Shown here in pieces: positions 17,212 through 26,657 of a DNA stretch of 47,599 nt (position 1 is its first letter; every line of letters begins with the position of its first letter). The position numbers were made by a program, and so were the translations under genes. The stretch covers positions 1 through 47,599 of the forward strand of contig JANQIP010000031.1 in assembly GCA_028282095.1 (NCBI GenBank), read 5' to 3'. The stretch comes from Xanthobacteraceae bacterium (GTDB lineage: Bacteria > Pseudomonadota > Alphaproteobacteria > Rhizobiales > Xanthobacteraceae). A model generated the notes under the pieces. The model worked only from the letters and a program-made list of their open reading frames with translations, was not told the origin of the DNA and did no database searches.

Positions 17212-20200
17212 ATGGCGCGCGCCGCAGGCGACCACGACACCGACGGCCGCTGGGATTTCTGGGTCGATCGCGGCGGCACTTTCACCGACGTGATCGGACG
17301 CCGCCCGGATGGATCGCTCACCGCCCATAAGCTGCTCTCGGAAAACCCCGAAGCCTATCGCGACGCCGCCGTGCAGGGCATTCGCAACCTGCTCGGCCTT
17401 GGCCCAAGCGAGCCGATCCCGCTCGCGCGCATCGGCGCGGTCAAGATGGGGACGACGGTCGCAACCAATGCACTGCTCGAGCGCGCGGGCGAGCGCACGC
17501 TGCTGGTGATCACCAGGGGTTTTCGCGACGCGCTGGCGATCGGCTACCAGGCGCGCCCAAAAATCTTCGCGCGCCGGATCGTCAAGCCCGAAATGCTCTA
17601 CGAGCGCGTCGTCGAGGTGGACGAGCGCGTGCACGCCGATGGCACGGTCGAGCGCGCCCCCGAGCTCGACAGCGTGCGCCGCGACCTTGCGCGCGCGCGC
17701 GCCGACGACATCCAGGCGGTCGCGATCGTGTTCATGCATGCCTACCGCTTTCCCGAGCACGAGCGACGGGTGGCTGCGCTCGCCCGCGATCTCGGCTTTG
17801 CGCAGGTCTCGGTGAGCCATGAGACCTCGCCTTTAATCAAGCTGGTCGGGCGCGGCGACACGACGGTCGCCGACGCCTATCTCTCGCCGATCCTGCGCCG
17901 CTATGTGGCGCAGGTAGCAAAGGAGCTTAAGGGCGAGATCGACCGCGATCATGAAGACATCCGGCTGATGTTCATGATGTCGTCGGGCGGACTCACGGCG
18001 GCCGAGCTGTTTCAGGGCAAGGATTCGATCCTGTCGGGGCCGGCTGGCGGGGTGGTCGGCATGGCCGAGTCCGGCTTTGCTGCCGGGTTCGACCGGGTGA
18101 TCGGCTTCGACATGGGCGGCACCTCGACCGACGTGTCGCATTTCGCCGGCGAGTTTGAGCGTGCCTTCGAGACCGAGGTCGCCGGCGTGCGCATGCGCGC
18201 GCCGATGATGCTCATTCATACGGTGGCGGCGGGCGGCGGCTCCATCCTGCATTTCGACGGGGCGCGCCTGCGCGTCGGCCCGGATTCGGCGGGCGCCGAT
18301 CCCGGCCCGACCTGCTATCGGCGCGGCGGGCCGCTTGCGGTCACCGACGCCAATGTGATGGTCGGCAAGCTCGTCCCTGCATTCTTTCCGAAGATCTTCG
18401 GTCCCGACCAGAACCTGCCGCTCGATGCTGCGGCGGTGCGCGAGGCTTTTTCCGCCCTCGCGCTTAGAATCGGAGGCGGGCGCAGCGCGGAAGAGGTCGC
18501 GGACGGATTCATCCGGATCGCCGTCGAGAACATGGCGAATGCGATCAAGAAGATTTCCGTGCAGCGCGGCTATGACGTCACCCGCTATGCGCTCAACTGC
18601 TTCGGCGGCGCCGGCGGCCAGCACGCCTGTCTTGTCGCCGATGCGCTCGGCATGACGACGGTGTTGATCCATCCGTTCTCCTCGCTGCTGTCGGCCTATG
18701 GCATGGGCATGGCGGATATCCGCGCCACCCGCGAGCAGACGGTCGAGCTTGCGTTCGGCGAGGCCGCGCGCGAGGCGATCGCCGCGGCGGGAACGCGGCT
18801 CGGCGAAGAGGCGTTCGGCGAGCTGATCGGCCAGGGCGTAGCGCCGGCGGATGTCACTGTGCATGTGCGCGCCCATATTCGCTATGCCGGCACCGACACC
18901 GCGCTCGTGGTTCCCGCCTATTCCCTGAGTGCGGAGGCATTTGAGGTCGCGCCGACGAATGCGATCGGCGAGAAGACGGCGCTCGAATTGACATCCCTGG
19001 ATGAAATGAAATCCGCGTTCGAGGCAGCGCACGCCGCGCGCTTCGGCTTCATCGACGAATCCAAAGGGCTGGTGGTCGAGGCGGTGTCGGTCGAGGCGGT
19101 CGGCGGCGGTGCAAGGTTTTCCGATCCGGCACATCCGACCACGCAGGACCCCCTGCCCGCCCCGGCGCAGACGACCCGGTTCTATTCCGGCCGGCGTTGG
19201 CACGACGCGGTGATCTTCACCCGCGACCAGCTCCGGCCCGGACAGGCGGTAGCGGGGCCCGCCATCATCATCGAGCCGCACCAGACGGTCGTGATCGAGG
19301 ACGGCTGGCGCGCCGAGCTCACCGCAAACGACCATCTCGTCTTGCGGCGTGTCGTTGCGCTCGAGCGCCGGCAGGCGATCGGCACCGAGGCCGACCCGGT
19401 GATGCTCGAAGTGTTCAACAATCTGTTCATGTCGATCGCCGAGCAGATGGGTGTCGTGCTGCAGAACACCGCCTATTCGGTCAACATCAAGGAGCGGCTC
19501 GATTTCTCCTGCGCGATCTTCTCCGCCGAGGGCTCGCTTGTCGCCAACGCCCCGCATGTGCCGGTGCATCTCGGCTCGATGGACCGGGCGGTCGAGACCA
19601 TCATTCTTGATAACCCGCAAAAAATCGCGCCGGGCGACGTGTTCGCGATCAACGCGCCCTATAATGGCGGCACGCATCTGCCCGATATCACCGTGTGCAC
19701 ACCCGTATTCGATGTGCCGACGCCCATCGCCACGCACGAGCATAGCGCGGCCCCCTCCCCGACCCTCCCCCGCAAGCGGGGGACGGAGCAGCCCGAGCAA
19801 GCGGCGGTCGAAAAATCCCAAGACTTGTTCAGCGGGAAGCCCGAAGACGAGGATCACGAAAAGTCTGGAAGAAAACCCCGCATCCTGTTCTGGGTGGCGA
19901 GCCGCGGCCATCATGCCGATGTCGGCGGCATCTCGCCCGGCTCGATGACGCCGCGTGCAACGACGATCGATGAGGAAGGCGTCTACATCGACAACTTCAA
20001 GCTGGTCGAACGCGGGCGTTTTCGCGAACAGGCGGTCTATGACCTGCTCACCAAGGCGAACTATCCCGCGCGCAATCCGCTGCAGAACGTCAACGACCTT
20101 AAAGCGCAGATCGCGGCCAATGAGAAAGGCGCGCAGGAGCTGCGCAAGATCATCGACACCTTCACCCTGCCGGTGGTCGAGGCCTATATGCGCCACGTCC

Positions 20201-21078
20201 AGGACAACGCCGCAGAAAGTGTGCGGCGGGTGATCGACCGGCTGCGTGACTGCGCCTTCAGCTACGAGATGGACCAGGGCACGGTGATCAAGGTCGCGAT
20301 CGCGGTCGACAAGGACAGGCGCGAGGCGACCGTCGACTTTTCCGGCACCTCGCCGCAGCAGCCGACCAATTTCAATGCGCCGGAGCCGGTCACGCGCGCG
20401 GCCGTGCTCTATGTCTTCCGCGTGATGGTGGACGACGATATCCCGATGAATGCCGGCTGCCTGCGGCCGATCCATATCGTGATCCCGGAGCGCTCGATGC
20501 TCGCGCCCGACTATCCCGCCGCGGTGGTGGCGGGCAATGTCGAGACCTCGCAGGCGGTCACCGATACGCTGTTCGGCGCGCTCGGCGCGCTTGCCGCGGC
20601 GCAGGGCACGATGAACAACCTCAATTTCGGCAATGCCCGCTATCAGTATTACGAGACGATCTGCTCCGGCTCGCCTGCCGGCGATGGCTTCGACGGCGTC
20701 GACGCGGTGCAGACCCATATGACCAATACGCGCCTGACCGACCCCGAAGTGCTCGAACTGCGCTACCCGGTGCTGCTCGAGGATTTCCACATCCGCAAGG
20801 GCTCGGGTGGGCGCGGGCGCTGGAAGGGCGGCGACGGCATTCGCCGAACCATTCGTTTTCTCGAACGCATGGAATGCACGATCCTGTCGGGCCATCGCCG
20901 CGTGCCGCCGTTCGGGCTTGCCGGCGGCGAGGCAGGCGAAACCGGCGAGAACTGGGTGCGCCGCGCCGACGGCCGCCTGGAAAAACTAGAGGGCTGCGAC
21001 GACACCGAGCTGGAAGCGGGCGAAGCGATCATCATCCAGCCCCCGACCCCGGGAGGGTACGGGAAGCCTGAAACGTGA
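17212..21078 (+). CDS. ATP-dependent 5-oxoprolinase / hydantoinase, fused HyuA-HyuB, with repeat-derived insert
   Basis: The 1288-residue cytoplasmic enzyme probably opens 5-oxo-L-proline (or a hydantoin) with ATP hydrolysis. The HyuA half has [12 protein letters not shown] near 17-28 (phosphate loop), [15 protein letters not shown], the SGPAGGVVG and [11 protein letters not shown] motifs near 280-305, and [10 protein letters not shown] near 465. The HyuB half begins at about residue 725 with [20 protein letters not shown] and contains [23 protein letters not shown] and [12 protein letters not shown]. Residues about 836-889 (19717-19878) interrupt HyuB between PVFDV and [11 protein letters not shown] with a Pro/Lys/Glu-rich segment encoded by a palindromic repeat. 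The frame stays open, so a full protein can be made. It starts 3 nt after murD, where ftsW is normally found. Confidence 0.88.
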   Translation: MARAAGDHDTDGRWDFWVDRGGTFTDVIGRRPDGSLTAHKLLSENPEAYRDAAVQGIRNLLGLGPSEPIPLARIGAVKMGTTVATNALLERAGERTLLVITRGFRDALAIGYQARPKIFARRIVKPEMLYERVVEVDERVHADGTVERAPELDSVRRDLARARADDIQAVAIVFMHAYRFPEHERRVAALARDLGFAQVSVSHETSPLIKLVGRGDTTVADAYLSPILRRYVAQVAKELKGEIDRDHEDIRLMFMMSSGGLTAAELFQGKDSILSGPAGGVVGMAESGFAAGFDRVIGFDMGGTSTDVSHFAGEFERAFETEVAGVRMRAPMMLIHTVAAGGGSILHFDGARLRVGPDSAGADPGPTCYRRGGPLAVTDANVMVGKLVPAFFPKIFGPDQNLPLDAAAVREAFSALALRIGGGRSAEEVADGFIRIAVENMANAIKKISVQRGYDVTRYALNCFGGAGGQHACLVADALGMTTVLIHPFSSLLSAYGMGMADIRATREQTVELAFGEAAREAIAAAGTRLGEEAFGELIGQGVAPADVTVHVRAHIRYAGTDTALVVPAYSLSAEAFEVAPTNAIGEKTALELTSLDEMKSAFEAAHAARFGFIDESKGLVVEAVSVEAVGGGARFSDPAHPTTQDPLPAPAQTTRFYSGRRWHDAVIFTRDQLRPGQAVAGPAIIIEPHQTVVIEDGWRAELTANDHLVLRRVVALERRQAIGTEADPVMLEVFNNLFMSIAEQMGVVLQNTAYSVNIKERLDFSCAIFSAEGSLVANAPHVPVHLGSMDRAVETIILDNPQKIAPGDVFAINAPYNGGTHLPDITVCTPVFDVPTPIATHEHSAAPSPTLPRKRGTEQPEQAAVEKSQDLFSGKPEDEDHEKSGRKPRILFWVASRGHHADVGGISPGSMTPRATTIDEEGVYIDNFKLVERGRFREQAVYDLLTKANYPARNPLQNVNDLKAQIAANEKGAQELRKIIDTFTLPVVEAYMRHVQDNAAESVRRVIDRLRDCAFSYEMDQGTVIKVAIAVDKDRREATVDFSGTSPQQPTNFNAPEPVTRAAVLYVFRVMVDDDIPMNAGCLRPIHIVIPERSMLAPDYPAAVVAGNVETSQAVTDTLFGALGALAAAQGTMNNLNFGNARYQYYETICSGSPAGDGFDGVDAVQTHMTNTRLTDPEVLELRYPVLLEDFHIRKGSGGRGRWKGGDGIRRTIRFLERMECTILSGHRRVPPFGLAGGEAGETGENWVRRADGRLEKLEGCDDTELEAGEAIIIQPPTPGGYGKPET
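19717..19878. repeat. repeat-like insert inside the 5-oxoprolinase reading frame
   Basis: This stretch of about 160 bp (a multiple of three within error) carries the palindrome CCCCCGCAAGCGGGGG at 19767-19782. Its centre CCCCGCAAGCGGGG is identical to the family E element at 42406-42431. The encoded SPTLPRKRG is the usual translation of such elements. A short piece near 19853 (GATCACGAAAAGTCTG) faintly recalls family A. The boundaries are estimated from where the protein family alignment should resume. Confidence 0.65.
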
Positions 21079-21210
21079 GACCTTTGAATGCGATCCCGGC
21101 CGCTCCTTGAGCGATACCTGCAATGGGCAATGTCCTCACGCGTTTGACAGCGCAAGGAGTGGACCATCAAGCACTCTAGCCGCAGCCTGGGGGCTGGCCG
21201 CTCCCACGCA

Positions 21211-21239
21211 TTGCGCTTCCGGTGTCTCTTGGCTATACG
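21211..21239 (+). promoter_or_regulatory. candidate promoter of the acpXL operon
   Basis: TTGCGC (21211-21216), a 17-nt spacer and TATACG (21234-21239) lie about 100 nt before acpXL, within a 256-nt gap (21079-21334) that holds no gene. It would separate the lipid A operon from the 5-oxoprolinase gene. The match to consensus is moderate. Confidence 0.35.
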
Positions 21240-21334
21240 GACCGGAACGAACAATGGGTGACCGGCCTTACCGGCCGGGCGGTGGCATGCGTCCTGCGTG
21301 CGCGCCGAAATCAGGGGGCTGTCAGAGAGTTACA

Positions 21335-21616
21335 ATGGCATCGACGTTCGATACGGTCGCCAATATCATCGCCGAGACCTGCGACATTCCGCGCGAGCAG
21401 ATCAAGCCCGAAAGCCACGCCATCGACGATCTCGGCATCGACAGCCTGGATTTCCTCGACATTGCGTTCGCGATCGACAAGGCCTTCGGCATCAAGCTCC
21501 CGATCGAGGAGTGGACCCAGGAGGTCAATGACGGCACGGCCACGACCGAACAGTATTTCGTACTCGGCAATCTGTGCAGCGAGATCGATTCGCTTGTCAC
21601 CGCCAAGCAGGCCTGA
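21335..21616 (+). CDS. acpXL: acyl carrier protein AcpXL for very-long-chain fatty acid synthesis
   Basis: The 93-residue specialised acyl carrier protein carries the growing 27-hydroxyoctacosanoate-type chain destined for lipid A. It has the phosphopantetheine site in [19 protein letters not shown] (Ser37) and the AcpXL-typical [20 protein letters not shown] segment. Length and sequence match rhizobial AcpXL closely, unlike the general AcpP. The start ATG follows CAGAGAG. It is the first gene of the VLCFA operon, 9 nt before the dehydratase gene. Confidence 0.94.
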   Translation: MASTFDTVANIIAETCDIPREQIKPESHAIDDLGIDSLDFLDIAFAIDKAFGIKLPIEEWTQEVNDGTATTEQYFVLGNLCSEIDSLVTAKQA

Positions 21617-21625
21617 TGCGCGTTC

Positions 21626-22099
21626 ATGCGGCTTGAGTATTTCCAGCTCATTGATCGCGTCGAAGGCTTTGATCGCGCACAGCAAACGATCGGGGTCGCG
21701 GCGCAGGTTCCGGCGGAAAACAGCATCTTTGAAGGCCATTTTCCCGGCATGCCCTTGATGCCGGGCGTGCTTCTGATCGAGGCGATGGCGCAGTCCTCGG
21801 GTTGGCTGCTGATCGGGCTTAACGGTTTCTCGCGCATGCCTTTCCTCGCCGCGATCAAGGAGGCCAAGCTGCGCAGTTTCGTTACCCCGGGCCAGGCGCT
21901 CGCGATCTCGGCCGGTCTCGTCCATGAAGGCTCCGGCTATGCCGTGACCAAGGCGGAGATCAAAGTCGAAGGAAAGCCCGTCTGCGGGGCCGAGATCACC
22001 TTCCGCGTGGTTCCGTTCCCGAGCGAGGCCTTCCGCGCCAGCATGGAAGAGATGGCGCGAAGAATCGGATTTCCGATGGAGGCGGCCGCCAATGGCTGA
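21626..22099 (+). CDS. 3-hydroxyacyl-ACP dehydratase of the VLCFA cluster (FabZ-like)
   Basis: The 157-residue hot-dog-fold dehydratase has the catalytic His38 in FEGHFPGMPLMPGVL and the acidic residue Glu52 in LLIEAMAQSSGW, both as in FabZ. It should remove water from 3-hydroxyacyl-AcpXL during chain extension in the cytoplasm. In rhizobia the gene directly after acpXL is this fabZ homolog (fabZXL). It overlaps the next gene by 8 nt. There is no clear ribosome site, so it may depend on translational coupling to acpXL. Confidence 0.92.
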   Translation: MRLEYFQLIDRVEGFDRAQQTIGVAAQVPAENSIFEGHFPGMPLMPGVLLIEAMAQSSGWLLIGLNGFSRMPFLAAIKEAKLRSFVTPGQALAISAGLVHEGSGYAVTKAEIKVEGKPVCGAEITFRVVPFPSEAFRASMEEMARRIGFPMEAAANG

Positions 22100-23279
22100 C
22101 ACTGCGCGTGAGACTTGGATTACCGGCATCGGCATCATGTCATGCCTCGGCGAAGGCCCCGACGCGCATTGGCGCGGGCTGAACGAATGCAATCCCAACT
22201 ATGATGCGACGACGTTCACGCCCTATGTCGTGCATCCGATGGCACCGATCAATCTGGACGCGCAGATCCCGAAGAAAGGCGACCAGCGCCAGATGGAGCC
22301 GTGGCAGCGCTATGGCACCTATGCCGCGGGGCTCGCGCTCGATTCGGCCGGCGTCAAAGGCAATAAAGAGGTGCTCGACCACATGGACATGATCGTCGCG
22401 GCCGGTGGCGGCGAGCGCGATTCGGTGGTCGACGATGCGATCGTGACGGGCCTCCTCAAGACCGACGATAAGGGCCGGTTCCTCAACGAAAGGCTGCTGA
22501 GCGACCTGCGCCCCACGCTGTTCCTCGCCCAGCTTTCCAACCTGCTCGCCGGCAGCATCTCGATCGTGCACGGCGTGATCGGCTCCTCGCGCACCTTCAT
22601 GGGGGAGGAAGCATCAGGGGTGGAAGCGGTACGCATCGCTTATGCCCGCATTGCCGCCGGCCAAAGCGATATCGCCCTTGTCGGCGGCTCGATGAATGCC
22701 GAGCGCCGGGACCTTTTGATGGTGTACGGGTTCGGCGGCTATCCCCTCAAGGACGATTTCCGCCCGGTTTGGGAGCGCACGTCCGAAAGCGGTTTTGCCC
22801 TCGGCTCGCTTGCTGCCTTTCTGGTGCTCGAAGAGCGCGGCCATGCCGAGCGGCGCGGCGCCAAGCCCTTGGCGCGGCTTGCCACGGTCAAGAGCGAATG
22901 GGCCAAGCGCGAGCCCGGCGGAATCGACGCAGCGCTCGGTCGCCTATGGGACGCGTTGCCGGCCGATGCGGCAACGAATGCGGCCGTCATCTCGGGAGCG
23001 TCGGGGGCGGCGCCCGCGACCGCCGAGGAGGGCGAGTTCCTTGCGGGCCGTGGGCTGCCCGTGCGCGCGACCGGGTCGCAAATCGGACACGCATTGGAGC
23101 CGCAATTCGCCATGAATATTGCGCTCGCGGCGCTCGCGGTCGGGCGCGGCAAGCTGTTTGCGCCGTGCGATGGATCGGGCTTCGAAACGCCTTCGGACGA
23201 GGCTCTCGACCGCGCCATTGTCACAGCGGTCGGCCATTTCCGCGGCGAGGGACTTGCTTTGGTCGAGGCGGTCCGCTGA
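22092..23279 (+). CDS. beta-ketoacyl-ACP synthase-like protein lacking the catalytic cysteine (FabF2XL-like)
   Basis: The 395-residue thiolase-fold protein resembles FabF, but the active-site TACASG motif is replaced by GEEASG (171-176), placing Glu173 where the catalytic Cys should be. The usual AHGTGT histidine loop is also missing (ISGASGAAPATAEE instead); only the GSQIGHAL histidine near 337 remains. It therefore cannot perform normal condensation alone. In rhizobial VLCFA clusters a FabF2/FabF1 pair is present, and type II polyketide systems pair an active KS with a Cys-less chain-length factor. A partner role, setting chain length or decarboxylating malonyl-ACP, is inference. The start overlaps the dehydratase gene. 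Confidence 0.88.
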   Translation: MADTARETWITGIGIMSCLGEGPDAHWRGLNECNPNYDATTFTPYVVHPMAPINLDAQIPKKGDQRQMEPWQRYGTYAAGLALDSAGVKGNKEVLDHMDMIVAAGGGERDSVVDDAIVTGLLKTDDKGRFLNERLLSDLRPTLFLAQLSNLLAGSISIVHGVIGSSRTFMGEEASGVEAVRIAYARIAAGQSDIALVGGSMNAERRDLLMVYGFGGYPLKDDFRPVWERTSESGFALGSLAAFLVLEERGHAERRGAKPLARLATVKSEWAKREPGGIDAALGRLWDALPADAATNAAVISGASGAAPATAEEGEFLAGRGLPVRATGSQIGHALEPQFAMNIALAALAVGRGKLFAPCDGSGFETPSDEALDRAIVTAVGHFRGEGLALVEAVR

Positions 23280-23343
23280 TCGGCCAATGAGTGTTCGCCG
23301 GCGATGCCTTCGGTTCGCCGCAGAAAATGCGTCCGTCTTAGAG

Positions 23344-23439
23344 TGCGATGGCTTCAGGTTGAATCAATCGCGCTCAGTTTCTCTTTGTTTTGCCGCATGA
23401 TCATGCCCGAAAAGTCTGCCGACTTTTCCGGATCATGCT
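23344..23439 (-). repeat. family A repeat inside the VLCFA operon
   Basis: One copy in reverse orientation (GATTGATTC part at the left, GATCATGC arm at the right) fills most of the 176-nt gap between the two ketosynthase genes and ends about 17 nt before the next start codon. The gap 23280-23455 holds no gene. Confidence 0.85.
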
Positions 23440-23455
23440 TGAGAGGAGAACCGTC

Positions 23456-24736
23456 ATGGCGCCTGTGCGGGACAAGGCCGGCCGGCCGGTGGTGGTCGTC
23501 ACCGGCATGGGGATCGTCACCTCGCTCGGAACCGGCATTGAGGAGAACTGGACGAAGCTCGTCGGCGGCCAGTCCGGCATCAGCAGCGTCAAACGCTTTT
23601 CGACCGAGGCGATGCGCACGCGGATCGCCGGCTCGATCGATTTTGTCCCGGTCGCGCCGTTCAGCGCGCCGGCCCTGACCGAGCGGCTCGGCGAAATCGC
23701 AGGCGAAGAGGCGGTGGCGCAAGCCAGAATCGGCAGCCCGGGCCGCTTTCCGGGGCCGCTGTTCCTCGCCGTTCCGCCGATCGAGGTCGAATGGGACCAA
23801 CGCACCGAACTCGCGGCCGCGTCCGGCGCCAATGACGAGGTCCATTACGAAGATCTGCTGCGCGCGACCGCGGCAGGCCAGTTCTTCAACCATTACGACC
23901 GGTTCGTGTTCGGATCGATCGGGACCCATCTTGCGGAAAAATTCGGCACGCAGGGCATGCCGATCTCGCTCACCACGGCCTGCGCCTCGGGCGCGACTGC
24001 GATCCAGCTCGGCGTCGAGGCGATCCGCCGCGGCGAGACCGACGCGGCGCTGTGCATCGCCGCCGACGGCACGGTGAACCCGGAAAACCTCATCCGCTTC
24101 TCGCTGCTCTCGGCGCTTTCGACCGCCAATGATCCGCCGGAGGCAGCGGCCAAGCCCTTTGCCAAGAATCGCGACGGCTTCGTCATGGCCGAAGGCGCCG
24201 GCGCCGTCGTGCTCGAGAGCTACGAGGCGGCTCGCGCGCGCGGCGCGCCGATCCTCGGCGTCGTCGAGGGTTTTGGCGAGCTCGCCGACTCGTTTCACCG
24301 CACCCGCACGAGCCCGGACGGCAGGCCGATCATCGTATGCATGCGCAATGCGATCGCCGATGCCGGCCTCACGCCGGACGACATCGACTACATCAACGCC
24401 CACGGCACCGGCACCCCGGAGAACGACAAGATGGAGTGTCTGGGCGTCACCACTGTGTTCGGTGACCGCGCAAAGGAGGTTCCGATCACGTCCAACAAGT
24501 CGATGGTCGGCCATACCATCACCGCCGCCGGCGCGGTCGAGGCGATCTTCACGCTGCTGGCATTGATCAACCAACGCTTGCCGCCGACCATCAATTACGA
24601 AGTGCCGGACCCGGCGATTCCGCTCGACGTGGTGCCGAACGTCGCCCGTGACGCCAAGCTCCGGCACGCGCTCTCCAACTCCTTCGGGTTTGGCGGCCAG
24701 AATGTCAGCGTGGTCGTCGGGCTCGAACCGACGTGA
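23456..24736 (+). CDS. beta-ketoacyl-ACP synthase II of the VLCFA cluster (FabF1XL)
   Basis: This encodes 426 residues from ATG 23456, preceded by AGGAG at about 9 nt; the frame is open upstream into the family A repeat, which is not coding. It is a complete condensing enzyme: Cys176 in [12 protein letters not shown], His316 in [11 protein letters not shown] and His353 in [14 protein letters not shown]. It should elongate acyl-AcpXL by two carbons per cycle. It is the active partner to the Cys-less paralog just upstream. The stop overlaps the next gene (TGATG). Confidence 0.94.
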   Translation: MAPVRDKAGRPVVVVTGMGIVTSLGTGIEENWTKLVGGQSGISSVKRFSTEAMRTRIAGSIDFVPVAPFSAPALTERLGEIAGEEAVAQARIGSPGRFPGPLFLAVPPIEVEWDQRTELAAASGANDEVHYEDLLRATAAGQFFNHYDRFVFGSIGTHLAEKFGTQGMPISLTTACASGATAIQLGVEAIRRGETDAALCIAADGTVNPENLIRFSLLSALSTANDPPEAAAKPFAKNRDGFVMAEGAGAVVLESYEAARARGAPILGVVEGFGELADSFHRTRTSPDGRPIIVCMRNAIADAGLTPDDIDYINAHGTGTPENDKMECLGVTTVFGDRAKEVPITSNKSMVGHTITAAGAVEAIFTLLALINQRLPPTINYEVPDPAIPLDVVPNVARDAKLRHALSNSFGFGGQNVSVVVGLEPT

Positions 24737-25503
24737 TGGCGGCCGCGCCCGACAAGCGGCGTGCACTCGTGACCGGCGGCGGGCGCGGGCTTGGCGCTGC
24801 GATCGTGCATGCGCTCGCCGCAGCCGGCCATGACGTGACCTTCACCTACCGGTCGGCCGAAGCCGAGGCCGCAGCCATGCTGCGCGAGCTTACCGAAGCC
24901 CGGCCGGGGCAGAGTTTCGCCGCCCATCTGCTCGACCTTGCCGACAAGGCGGCGCTCGAGGACTTTGCGCGCGTGCTGGAAGCCGAGCCGCCCTACTCCG
25001 CCTTCATCCACAATGCCGGCCAGAGCTACGACACGCTCGCGATGATGATCGACCAGGCCAAGGCGGAAGCCGCGATGCAGGTCAATTTCTTCTCCTTCAC
25101 GCGGCTGGCGGGCGCGCTGACGCGGCCAATGATGCGCGCCCGCGACGGCCGCATCGTCGCCATCGGCTCGCTCACGGCGCTACAGGCGAACCAGGGAAAC
25201 TCGGTCTATTCGGCCTGCAAGGCGGCGCTGCTCGGCTATCTGCGCACGCTTGCGATCGAGACCGCGCGCACCGGCGTTACCGTCAACTACATCGCGCCGG
25301 GATTCATCGACACGGCGATGATGGCGCCTTACGAGAAACACCGCGTCCAGATGGAGAGCCAGATTCCCGTCCGCCGCTTCGCCGCCCCGGAAGAAGTGGC
25401 GGCCATGGTCGCATTCCTGCTCTCTCCGGGCGCATCCTATGTCACCGGCGCGGTGCTGCCGGTTGACGGCGGCCTTTCCGCGGCGATAGGCATTCACCGC
25501 TGA
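24736..25503 (+). CDS. SDR-family 3-oxoacyl-ACP reductase (FabG-like)
   Basis: This encodes 255 residues from ATG 24736 (a GTG at 24733 is an alternative). It is a classical short-chain dehydrogenase: NADP(H) loop TGGGRGLG (13-20), NAG at 93-95, catalytic Ser145, Tyr158 and Lys162 (YSACK), and PGFIDTAM after the active site. It should reduce 3-oxoacyl-AcpXL in the VLCFA cycle. Translation is coupled to the upstream ketosynthase. A 124-nt gap without a gene follows. Confidence 0.9.
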   Translation: MAAAPDKRRALVTGGGRGLGAAIVHALAAAGHDVTFTYRSAEAEAAAMLRELTEARPGQSFAAHLLDLADKAALEDFARVLEAEPPYSAFIHNAGQSYDTLAMMIDQAKAEAAMQVNFFSFTRLAGALTRPMMRARDGRIVAIGSLTALQANQGNSVYSACKAALLGYLRTLAIETARTGVTVNYIAPGFIDTAMMAPYEKHRVQMESQIPVRRFAAPEEVAAMVAFLLSPGASYVTGAVLPVDGGLSAAIGIHR

Positions 25504-25627
25504 TCGGCCTACCTTTCCGCTCCGCCTTGGGAGGAGTTTTTTCCCTGCGCCCCTTGCCTTTCCACAGGCGCGGGGAGTCGTTCGCCGTTCCTTTAACAAC
25601 AACCGCCGGGCACCGAGAAACAACGTG

Positions 25628-26650
25628 ATGCGTGCGCTTACCCTCGTCGCCGACCGAACGCTCGAACTCGCAGAGCTTGTCGCACCGCCGCCACCCGGAG
25701 CGGACGAGGTGCAGGTGCGGGTGAAGGCGGTCGCGCTCAATCACCTCGACCTGTGGGGCTATCGCGGCATGGCCTTTGCCAAGCGCAAATATCCGCTGGC
25801 GGTCGGGGTCGAGGCGGCCGGCGAGATCGCCGCAGCGGGCGCGAATGTGAGCGCCTTTGCGCCGGGTGATCGCGTGGTCATGTATGGCGCGCTCACCTGC
25901 GGGCATTGCAAGGCCTGTCGCGAGGGTCGCGATAATCTGTGCGAGAACGTTGCCGGGGTGATGGGATTTCATGTCGACGGCTTTGCGCGCGAACTGTTGA
26001 ATCTGCCGGCGCGCCTTGCCATTGCGGTCCCGGCAGGCGTTTCCTTCCGCGATGCGGCCTGCGCGCCGATCGGCTTTTCGACAGTCGAGCATATGCTGTT
26101 CGACAATGCGAAGCTCGAGCCCGGCGAGACGGTCCTCGTCCATGCCGGCGGCTCGGGCATCGGCACCGCCGCGATCAAACTCGCAAAGGCGATCGGCTGC
26201 ACCGTCATCACCACCGTAGGCGACGACGAGAAGGCCGAAAAGGCCAAAGCCATCGGCGCCGACGAGGCGATCAACTACCGGACCGATCGTTTCGAAGGTG
26301 CCGTGCGCAAGCTCACGAAGAAAAAGGGCGTCGACGTCGTGTTCGAGCATGTGGGCGCGGAGACGTTCAACGGCTCGCTGCTATGCCTCAAGCGCGGCGG
26401 CCGTCTGGTCACGTGCGGCGCGACCTCGGGGCCGACGACGAGCCTGAACCTGATGCAACTGTTCCAGCAGCAATACCGCATCATCGGTTCGTTCGGCGCG
26501 ACCATGCGCAACATCGCCGACGCGCTCGCCAAGATGGCGGACGGCATAACGCCCGTCATCGACACCGAAGTGCCGCTCGCCGACTTCGCCCAAGGGCTCG
26601 ATAAACTGGCGAGCCGGCAGGTGTTCGGCAAGGTCGTCGTGACCCTCTGA
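25628..26650 (+). CDS. medium-chain alcohol dehydrogenase/enoyl reductase-like protein of the VLCFA cluster
   Basis: This encodes 340 residues from ATG 25628 (a GTG at 25625 is possible). It is a GroES-like domain plus Rossmann domain (HAGGSGIGTAA at about 172-182). The structural zinc cysteines are complete (Cys91, 94, 97, 105 in CGHCKACREGRDNLC). The usual catalytic-zinc ligands are not: the expected Cys near 38 is Asn and the GHE motif reads GVEAAGE (60-66). That mixture is closer to zinc-free reductases than to true alcohol dehydrogenases, so an enoyl-ACP reductase role in the chain cycle is plausible. Rhizobial clusters carry this gene (adh2XL) between the synthases and lpxXL. It lies 7 nt before lpxXL. 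Confidence 0.88.
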   Translation: MRALTLVADRTLELAELVAPPPPGADEVQVRVKAVALNHLDLWGYRGMAFAKRKYPLAVGVEAAGEIAAAGANVSAFAPGDRVVMYGALTCGHCKACREGRDNLCENVAGVMGFHVDGFARELLNLPARLAIAVPAGVSFRDAACAPIGFSTVEHMLFDNAKLEPGETVLVHAGGSGIGTAAIKLAKAIGCTVITTVGDDEKAEKAKAIGADEAINYRTDRFEGAVRKLTKKKGVDVVFEHVGAETFNGSLLCLKRGGRLVTCGATSGPTTSLNLMQLFQQQYRIIGSFGATMRNIADALAKMADGITPVIDTEVPLADFAQGLDKLASRQVFGKVVVTL

Positions 26651-26657
26651 CCCGGCG

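Noticed and set aside
17833..20895. Long minus-strand reading frame (about 1020 codons) opposite the 5-oxoprolinase gene
   Set aside because: It is a shadow of the high-GC plus-strand gene: His/Arg/Asp/Gly-rich composition, no family resemblance, and the plus strand has clear domain motifs.
21144..21179. TTGACA at 21144 as promoter of acpXL
   Set aside because: The -35 box is perfect but no acceptable -10 box lies 16-18 nt downstream; the pair at 21211-21239 fits better.
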